The notes under the pieces: generated by a model
What the model saw: the letters and a program-made list of their open reading frames with translations, nothing else
Told to the model about the DNA's origin: nothing
Databases searched by the model: none
Assembly: GCF_000003815.2 (NCBI RefSeq)
Contig: NC_049985.1
Span: 9,267,094-9,288,630 of the forward strand
Length of the DNA: 21,537 bases
Direction of reading: 5' to 3'
Origin: Branchiostoma floridae
Lineage: Eukaryota > Chordata > Leptocardii > Amphioxiformes > Branchiostomatidae
Position numbers and translations under genes: made by a program
In this document: positions 17,901 to 21,537 of the stretch, in pieces
How positions within the stretch are numbered: position 1 is the stretch's first letter
How the letters are laid out: each line of letters opens with the position of its first letter

Positions 17901-18828
17901 GACTGGACAGCCTTCCGCAGGGTTTCTGTCTGTGTCTGAAAAGAAGGACCCTTGGTAGAGGGAAGGTCTCATGAGAAAGATCAGTCATTTTATGTTTTTT
18001 CTGCAATCTACCAACCAATGTTGACTTACTAGTATCCATGTATTGCTGAAGGGTATAATAGACAGAAAGCTATAAATGTACATCATGTATAGCTATTCAT
18101 GTGAAGAACGTCAGATTCGTCACCACACATGGAGAATTATATCCAAAACCTAATTAGAGACCAAACAAGAAATCTTTTAAGAAAAGCTGTGCATTGCCGC
18201 GTATTTTATGACTGAACTGCTGAGAGCGACACCTAGCGACTTCAGTAGGAAATGCAGCAAAAGGGGATATTGGAAATTTACCTCATTATCATAATTTATG
18301 TCACATGAATTATTGGCACATTAAACAGGTTTTGTAAAACTTTTTGACCCACAATGAATATGCATTATTTTTCATTACAAAATAAGTTCCTTCTGATGCA
18401 ATTTGTGATATATCTTTATCTAAACATGGTGAGTTAAAGCATAGATTTATTACGCTGGACCACATACAGTAACATGCGTCTAGAAGAGAGTTTTAATACT
18501 CGCCTGGAATGTACCATTGTCCAACTAAGCAATGAAACTCGGCAAGGAAAGAAGGGCCTTTGGAAGGGGCTTTGGAAGGGCTGGGTTAATATTGCTTGAA
18601 CCATTGATCCATCCAACCATGTAAATAGTGGGCATAAGGCATTGCCGCTGGCGCGGCAATGCAAAAATATCATGGCCCCTGCCCCAGTCTTTGTTTCAAC
18701 TTCTAAAACACTGATCCTACCTTGGGCATCCGCAGAATGAACTGTTGTTCCAGCTCGAAAGGAAGGTCATCCTTCGTCTGCTTACTCTTAGTTTGATTCT
18801 CTTTGTTCTTGCTGACCGATTTAGACAT
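14960..18828 (-). CDS. TAF7: Transcription initiation factor TFIID subunit 7 (TAF7), complete spliced gene
   Basis: TAF7 (TAFII55) is the TFIID subunit that binds TAF1 and restrains its acetyltransferase activity during preinitiation-complex assembly. On the minus strand the coding exons are 18828-18721, 17935-17804, 17370-17055, 16625-16491, 16154-15921, 15666-15557, 15198-15139 and 14995-14960. Joined, they give 376 aa (human 349). The TAFII55 N-terminal domain runs about 23-190: [61 protein letters not shown], then [10 protein letters not shown] across the exon 3/4 junction. An acidic Glu/Ser stretch fills about 240-270. The C terminus (about 310-365) is a predicted coiled coil. All splice sites are GT/AG. 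Exon 3 uses a weak donor, GTATCC, but the junction restores an Arg-Trp-Glu motif conserved in human. The start (A at -3) gives MSKS as in human. Mammalian TAF7 is intronless; this gene is not. Confidence 0.95.
15139..15198 (-). CDS. TAF7: TAF7 coding exon 7 (residues 346-365)
   Basis: Acceptor TTTCTTTACAG; the exon encodes [20 protein letters not shown] and ends GAG followed by GTGAGT. The start QRFQADL aligns with NRFQAVLDEL of human TAF7, in the coiled coil. Confidence 0.9.
15199..15556 (-). other. TAF7 intron 6, nearly half foldback element
   Basis: This 358-bp intron runs from GTAAGG to TACAG on the minus strand. The foldback at 15389-15544 makes up 156 bp of it and ends 12 bp from the exon 6 donor. 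The remainder is AT-rich with no further feature. Confidence 0.75.
15389..15544. repeat. Foldback MITE, family A, copy 2 (TAF7 intron 6)
   Basis: The 156-bp element has 26-bp perfect terminal inverted repeats, beginning AATCTCCAAGCAGATCCTAC and ending GTAGGATCTGCTTGGAGATT. The pairing continues with gaps inwards (CTTATCAAAAACTGCC with GGCAGCTTTTGATA), so nearly the whole unit folds back. It is homologous to the element at 10844-11019. It has no coding capacity, so any movement would need a transposase supplied in trans. Confidence 0.9.
15557..15666 (-). CDS. TAF7: TAF7 coding exon 6 (residues 309-345)
   Basis: Acceptor TTGCCTTGCAG; the exon encodes [20 protein letters not shown] and then [16 protein letters not shown]. 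The leucine heptads indicate a coiled coil matching the human GIQKQIDNMKGKLQE region. It ends AGG followed by GTAAGG, phase 0. Confidence 0.93.
15921..16154 (-). CDS. TAF7: TAF7 coding exon 5 (residues 231-308, acidic region)
   Basis: Acceptor CATTTTACAG; the exon encodes (T)[19 protein letters not shown] and continues with an Asp/Glu/Ser-rich stretch through [33 protein letters not shown] aligns with ELREIFNDLSSSSEDE and NIMDSEDE with NIIDTEED of human TAF7. It ends AAAG followed by GTGATG, phase 1. Confidence 0.93.
16155..16490 (-). other. TAF7 intron 4 with a deleted family-B repeat
   Basis: This 336-bp intron runs from GTGAGT to TTTTACAG on the minus strand. It contains poly-T/A runs near 16207-16250 and the family-B repeat at 16337-16435. 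Confidence 0.75.
16337..16435. repeat. Foldback element, family B, internally deleted copy
   Basis: The left part, TACGTCGATGAAGGTTAGAC then AATAAGATATGCCAAA, matches 9435-9476. The right part, CCAGTTGCTTGGGTAATTGC, matches the right arm of the 9432-9641 element. The inner hairpin with the GACGTTTC arms is missing, so this is a deletion derivative about half as long. Confidence 0.72.
16491..16625 (-). CDS. TAF7: TAF7 coding exon 4 (residues 186-230)
   Basis: Acceptor TGTGTGTCAG; the exon starts GA TGG GAA, completing Arg186 and encoding [16 protein letters not shown], then a Pro/Ser/Ala-rich linker. It ends ATGA followed by the consensus donor GTGAGT, phase 1. WEVIADDE matches human WEIIAEDE. 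Confidence 0.92.
16626..17054 (-). other. TAF7 intron 3
   Basis: The 429-bp intron is AT-rich, with the weak donor GTATCC and a TGTGTGTCAG acceptor on the minus strand. I see nothing else in it. Confidence 0.7.
17055..17370 (-). CDS. TAF7: TAF7 coding exon 3 (residues 81-185)
   Basis: Acceptor ATTTTTTCTAG; the exon encodes [20 protein letters not shown], a Lys/Glu-rich linker and [20 protein letters not shown]. It is the most conserved part of the TAFII55 domain. It ends in phase 1 (GTC C, then GTATCC), completed by exon 4 to give NVRWE. Read-through of the donor would add a hydrophobic tail that no TAF7 has. Confidence 0.95.
17371..17803 (-). other. TAF7 intron 2
   Basis: The 433-bp AT-rich intron runs from GTAATT to TTTTTTCTAG on the minus strand. 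No repeat or conserved element is recognised in it. Confidence 0.7.
17804..17935 (-). CDS. TAF7: TAF7 coding exon 2 (residues 37-80)
   Basis: Acceptor CTTCTTTTCAG; the exon encodes [36 protein letters not shown] and DGEALSAK. It aligns with STVRRAVQSG, KDRLTIEL and HGIVRVD of human TAF7. It ends AAG followed by GTAATT, phase 0. Confidence 0.94.
17936..18720 (-). other. TAF7 intron 1 with a possible short element
   Basis: This is the longest TAF7 intron (785 bp). TGCATTGCCGCG at 18190-18201 recurs inverted as CGCGGCAATGCA at 18652-18663, and a tight 10-bp hairpin sits at 18639-18662. A purine-rich direct repeat, CTTTGGAAGGGG, lies near 18556-18580. I see no coding sequence. Confidence 0.65.
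18190..18663. repeat. Possible non-autonomous element with 12-bp terminal inverted repeats
   Basis: The 12-mer TGCATTGCCGCG at 18190-18201 and its perfect complement at 18652-18663 bound 474 bp. The right end also forms its own hairpin, GCATTGCCGC-TGGC-GCGGCAATGC (18639-18662). These are GC-rich islands in AT-rich intron DNA. No target-site duplication is clear and there is no second copy. Confidence 0.3.
18721..18828 (-). CDS. TAF7: TAF7 coding exon 1 (residues 1-36)
   Basis: This exon encodes [20 protein letters not shown] and [16 protein letters not shown], and ends AAG followed by GTAGGA. The start is chosen because MSKS begins human TAF7 and the ATG has A at -3. The frame stays open upstream to an ATG at 18891, but that extension has no homology and is taken as 5' UTR. 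Confidence 0.93.
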
Positions 18829-19139
18829 GTTGTCTTTTCGTGAGTCACTGAGTAGAAGAGAAATTTGTAAAAATCTACCAAACGACTGCAAATTTTCAGT
18901 ATCTGTCCGCCATGTCAGATATGGGCGAGCACACTAATAGCTTAGGGATGTAAATTATTATATTTACACTTATTCATTAACTCATCAAGATAGCTGAATA
19001 GATCTTAGACAGTGATCGTCAATTTTATCGTTACAAGGTATCATTTTCAATTTGCAAATGTTTGCTTTAAGCCTGAAATACGAAGTTTTGTATTTTTGAC
19101 GTATGGAATATTCCAGATTCCCATGGTGCCTTTGCAAAC
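18829..19139. promoter_or_regulatory. Bidirectional promoter / 5' UTR interval between TAF7 and TEDC2
   Basis: Only 311 bp separate the divergent start codons of TAF7 and TEDC2. The interval contains ACATGGCGGAC on the minus strand (18915-18905), identical to the 11-mer at the UCHL3 start, and TGACGTA at 19097-19103, a half-CRE. On the minus strand TTCTCTTCTACTCAG just before the TAF7 start could be a 5' UTR acceptor. No TATA box is convincing. Confidence 0.6.
18896..18913 (-). other. Upstream ORF in the TAF7 5' region (5 codons)
   Basis: ATGGCGGACAGATACTGA on the minus strand encodes a 5-residue frame 67 nt before the TAF7 start codon. As in the TBC1D1/4-like gene, its ATG is the core of a YY1-like site. 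Confidence 0.35.
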
Positions 19140-19176
19140 ATGGCTGACTTGCAGTGTGAATTTTCTGAGCTGTTAG
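19123..19176 (+). other. Overlapping upstream ORF at the TEDC2 start
   Basis: An ATG at 19123, context CCCATGG, opens a 17-codon frame in the +1 register relative to TEDC2 and ends in TAG at 19174-19176, past the main start. The main ATG at 19140 has the better -3 base (A). Ribosomes reach the main ATG only by leaky scanning if transcripts begin upstream of 19123. Confidence 0.3.
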
Positions 19177-20948
19177 AACTTCTCGAGAAAGTTCAAAATT
19201 CCTGCGAGAAAAAGAGAAAAGAAGTAGAACTTTCCTGCCAGGATTACAGAGAGATTCTTTCTCCATGGCCACACGAAGCAAAGACTACAGAACACGGAGA
19301 GAAACGAGAACAAGATGGAGAAGTTCCGAAGGGGGAGGGCGCTACTGGAGACATTCCTGAGCGGGAAATTCAAGAGCTGAAGTTGCTGGACAACGTTTTG
19401 GCGAAAGCCGAAAAAGTTAGGAAAAGACACGAGCGGGAGGTAAGAGAAACTGACTGTCAGGATGAGGGAATCATCAACGGAACTTTGGCGGAAACGTCAA
19501 ATCAGAAATACGACGAGGAAAACTGCAAAGTCAAAGATGAGAGGCAAAGGCCAGAATCAGGTATCAGAGTGAGTCATGCACAAGTAGATACAGACTGTAT
19601 GTCAAGAGGACAGAAGTCGAGAATCAAAGGTAATGAACAGGTAGCTTCTATCAGCAAGACAAAGTTGAACAAGCTCATTTATACGTCTACTTCAGCAAAG
19701 GCTCCATCTGTGTCAGTTAAGCTCCCTCCCAAATCAAGTCGTCCTCCTGCCGGGGTGAAGAAGTCATACAAGCTACAGGCGCCTTTCAAGACTGAACCAG
19801 AGAGACGTAAAGTGTCATCCCGGACCCAGAGGCAAACTTCAAGGCCTGTAAGTGCCTCTACTCGAACAAGTCAGTCGTCCCAGACAAGATCCCTGTCTAC
19901 CAGACCAAAAGTGACATCTGCCAGTAGGAAAGTCCAGGAGAGTAAGAAGAGAACAGTTGCACAGCCGTCATCACAGCAGGAAAATAATGTGGAATTGTCT
20001 AGTGAAAATAAACATTTTGCATCAACATCTGAACATTTGGAAAGAGGATCAGAAAGGAATCCAACCAATCAGCAGTCTGCTGACATTGCCAAGTGGCTGG
20101 AAGGTGTTAAACTCTCAGGGATTGGCGAGGGTGATCAGGTAACAGTATCAGAACATAAGGAAGAACCAGAGATAGAAAAGAAAAAGTTTCTGCTGAAAGA
20201 TGATGCCAGTAAACTTGTCATTCCAGGAAAATGGAAGAAGCTGTGTGCACAGAATCTTAAATTCAGGCAAAAGGTTCAAGAAATGCAGCTCAAGCAGGAA
20301 CAGTCAACTCACAAACAACATTTTGTGGATAGGTTGGAAAGAGGATTCTCAAACAATGAAGAATACTCAAATGTTGAGATTTCTTACAAGCTGGTGGACA
20401 TTCAGAGGAAGAAAGGTAAACTACTGGAGATGGTAGAGGAGGCTGATATTCAGAGTTTATCTCAGGATTCGTCATGGCAGGATATCTGTCATGCAAAGGT
20501 ACTCCTGGAGTTTGTGCATTCACAATTCGGAGAGCTAATTTCAGACGTAAATCAGATAAAAGAATCAGAGAATACAGTCAGAAACAGCAAGCAGCTACAA
20601 CTGTCTGCTNNNNNNNNNNNNNNNNNNNNNNNNNNNNNNNNNNNNNNNNNNNNNNNNNNNNNNNNNNNNNNNNNNNNNNNNNNNNNNNNNNNNNNNNNNN
20701 NNNNNNNNNNNNNNNNNNNNNNNNNNNNNNNNNNNNNNNNNNNNNNNNNNNNNNNNNNNNNNNNNNNNNNNNNNNNNNNNNNACTGCAGCTTCATATCCA
20801 CATTCAGAAACTGGTTGGGGACAGAATCCTGCCCCTGCTACAGGGTATGGACAGAAAGAACCCACAGTTCCTCTCACTATACAGGACTGTCTACTCCATA
20901 CTTACAACTGGTGGGGAAAGGTTCCCCACATTGGTGAGGGATGTTTAA
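19140..20948 (+). CDS. TEDC2: Tubulin epsilon and delta complex protein 2 (TEDC2 / C16orf59 orthologue)
   Basis: TEDC2 acts with TEDC1, delta-tubulin and epsilon-tubulin at centrioles and is needed for stable triplet microtubules. The frame is 602 codons with Ns at about 491-548; human TEDC2 is about 430 aa. Residues 1-103 are helical, and IQELKLLDNVLAKAEKVRKR (79-98) aligns with human LKELEFLTQALEKAVRVRRG. Residues about 150-310 are Ser/Lys/Arg/Gln-rich and probably disordered. A helical region from about 340 begins with KKFLLKDDASKLVIPGKWKK. The C terminus, LQLHIHIQKLVGDRILPLLQ and then FLSLYRTVYSILTTGGERFP and TLVRDV, matches human QIHLEKVLMAELLPL, ALCRAVHSLLCEGG and RD. The start has A at -3 and G at +4. 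The gene appears intronless, although donor-like GTAAGA (19440) and GTAAGT (19849) sites lie inside it. Both sides of the gap are in the same frame. Confidence 0.85.
   Translation: MADLQCEFSELLELLEKVQNSCEKKRKEVELSCQDYREILSPWPHEAKTTEHGEKREQDGEVPKGEGATGDIPEREIQELKLLDNVLAKAEKVRKRHEREVRETDCQDEGIINGTLAETSNQKYDEENCKVKDERQRPESGIRVSHAQVDTDCMSRGQKSRIKGNEQVASISKTKLNKLIYTSTSAKAPSVSVKLPPKSSRPPAGVKKSYKLQAPFKTEPERRKVSSRTQRQTSRPVSASTRTSQSSQTRSLSTRPKVTSASRKVQESKKRTVAQPSSQQENNVELSSENKHFASTSEHLERGSERNPTNQQSADIAKWLEGVKLSGIGEGDQVTVSEHKEEPEIEKKKFLLKDDASKLVIPGKWKKLCAQNLKFRQKVQEMQLKQEQSTHKQHFVDRLERGFSNNEEYSNVEISYKLVDIQRKKGKLLEMVEEADIQSLSQDSSWQDICHAKVLLEFVHSQFGELISDVNQIKESENTVRNSKQLQLSAXXXXXXXXXXXXXXXXXXXXXXXXXXXXXXXXXXXXXXXXXXXXXXXXXXXXXXXXXXLQLHIHIQKLVGDRILPLLQGMDRKNPQFLSLYRTVYSILTTGGERFPTLVRDV
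20610..20782. other. Assembly gap (173 N)
   Basis: 173 unresolved bases lie within TEDC2 and hide about 58 residues. The stated size keeps the frame between the two flanks (19140 and the C-terminal homology), which fits a gap length close to the truth and no intron, but this is not proof. Confidence 0.99.
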
Positions 20949-21169
20949 AACTGACTTGACTGCATCCTGGTATCAAACTATTATCATGGTGTTAAAGCCT
21001 GACTTGTCAGCATGTGCTGATGTTGAGAAGCTGAAATTATGTTTACTCACCTATGGTGCCTTTCATAGCTATCAACTTATCAATGCAGCAAGGTTCATAT
21101 TGATTGAATTTGCATGTACAGTTTATTGATAAAGAACGGTCACCAATGTACATCAAATGTGATGTAATT

Positions 21170-21231
21170 GTTGAAAGCCAGGTGCAGTTGCAATAAATGT
21201 GTTGAAAGCCAGGTGCAGTTGCAATAAGTGT
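21170..21231 (+). repeat. 31-bp tandem duplication containing the TEDC2 poly(A) signal
   Basis: The unit starts GTTGAAAGCCAGGTGCAGTT and occurs at 21170-21200 and 21201-21231. The first copy ends GCAATAAATGT and the second GCAATAAGTGT, a single A-to-G difference, so only the first keeps a perfect AATAAA. Confidence 0.92.
21192..21197 (+). terminator. TEDC2: AATAAA poly(A) signal of TEDC2
   Basis: AATAAA lies 244 bp after the TEDC2 stop. The T-rich stretch CTTTTATCTTTTTTTTAG at 21260-21277 lies downstream, as expected of a downstream element, although somewhat distant. Confidence 0.6.
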
Positions 21232-21390
21232 CGTTATACTTCTAAAGTTGTCCAGTTTGCTTTTATCTTTTTTTTAGAAGGGAGACATATTATTATCATT
21301 TCGTTGATTTTGAATAGTGTGAAATACATGTAACCAACTTGTTACCAAGGACATTGCAAAAATTACTAGCAATGAAACCAGAGACAATGA

Positions 21391-21478
21391 ACCAAGAAGT
21401 CAAATTTGAGCTGCCTTTAACTATTATGTAAAATGTAATAGTTAAAGGCAGCTCAAATCTGTGGTGGCTGTCTTGGTA
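21391..21478. repeat. Foldback element with perfect 23-bp arms
   Basis: The arms at 21404-21426 (starting ATTTGAGCTGCCTTTAAC) and 21436-21458 (ending GTTAAAGGCAGCTCAAAT) are perfect inverted repeats around the 9-nt spacer TGTAAAATG. Outside them ACCAAGA (21391) and TCTTGGT (to about 21477) continue the pairing imperfectly. The shape is that of a small MITE or hairpin, and it is the only copy here. Confidence 0.75.
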
Positions 21479-21537
21479 AAATTCATCATTGGATATGCTG
21501 TAACCATTACGTATGCATACCATAATCTGAGGAAATT

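Larger units (their letters stand above)
20949..21537. other. TEDC2 3' UTR and downstream flank
   Basis: After the TEDC2 stop (TAA at 20946-20948) the sequence is non-coding. It holds a 31-bp tandem repeat carrying the poly(A) signal (21170-21231) and a perfect 23-bp inverted repeat (21404-21458). I see no further gene before the right edge. Confidence 0.7.

Noticed and set aside
18829-18891. Upstream in-frame ATG at 18891 as the TAF7 start
   Set aside because: The extension MQSFGRFLQISLLLSDS lacks homology and the MSKS start matches human TAF7.
1-21537. CRISPR arrays, operons, phage or insertion sequences of bacteria
   Set aside because: Spliced animal genes throughout; no regularly spaced repeats, transposase or bacterial gene is visible.

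Overview
This is metazoan nuclear DNA with no prokaryotic gene organisation. It has spliced genes with GT/AG introns of about 0.2-3 kb, AT-rich introns, several foldback (MITE-like) elements and one assembly gap (N run at 20610-20782). The encoded proteins are very close to vertebrate orthologues, but the genes are compact and carry invertebrate-style repeats. This suggests an invertebrate deuterostome, most likely a lancelet (Branchiostoma). The species call is inference.

Four genes lie in two divergent pairs: <-TBC1D1/4-like | UCHL3-> ... <-TAF7 | TEDC2->. (1) The minus-strand exon 6134-6679 is the first coding exon of a TBC1D1/TBC1D4 (AS160) type Rab-GAP and holds the start of its first PTB domain. 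The rest of the gene lies beyond the left edge, and 1-6133 is its first intron. (2) UCHL3, a ubiquitin C-terminal hydrolase on the plus strand, is complete at 7263-12942: nine coding exons including a 12-nt microexon, 231 aa, catalytic residues C97/H169/D184. (3) TAF7, the TFIID subunit on the minus strand, is complete at 18828-14960: eight coding exons, 376 aa. (4) TEDC2, the tubulin epsilon/delta complex subunit on the plus strand, runs 19140-20948 as one open exon interrupted by the N gap.

The two divergent intervals, 6680-7262 (583 bp) and 18829-19139 (311 bp), are probable bidirectional promoters. Three of the four genes carry ATGGCGGA at or just upstream of the start codon, and TEDC2 has the related ATGGCTGAC. 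This resembles a YY1 site. UCHL3 and TAF7 converge tail to tail across about 2 kb (12943-14959).

The point of greatest interest is the head-to-head TBC1D1/4-UCHL pair. From memory of the human map it matches TBC1D4/UCHL3 on 13q22 and, more loosely, TBC1D1/UCHL1 on 4p14-p13, so the window looks like the arrangement before the vertebrate genome duplications. Two foldback repeat families each occur twice, once in a UCHL3 intron and once in a TAF7 intron. I found no wholly new biological system; the novelty is in gene linkage, gene structure and repeats.
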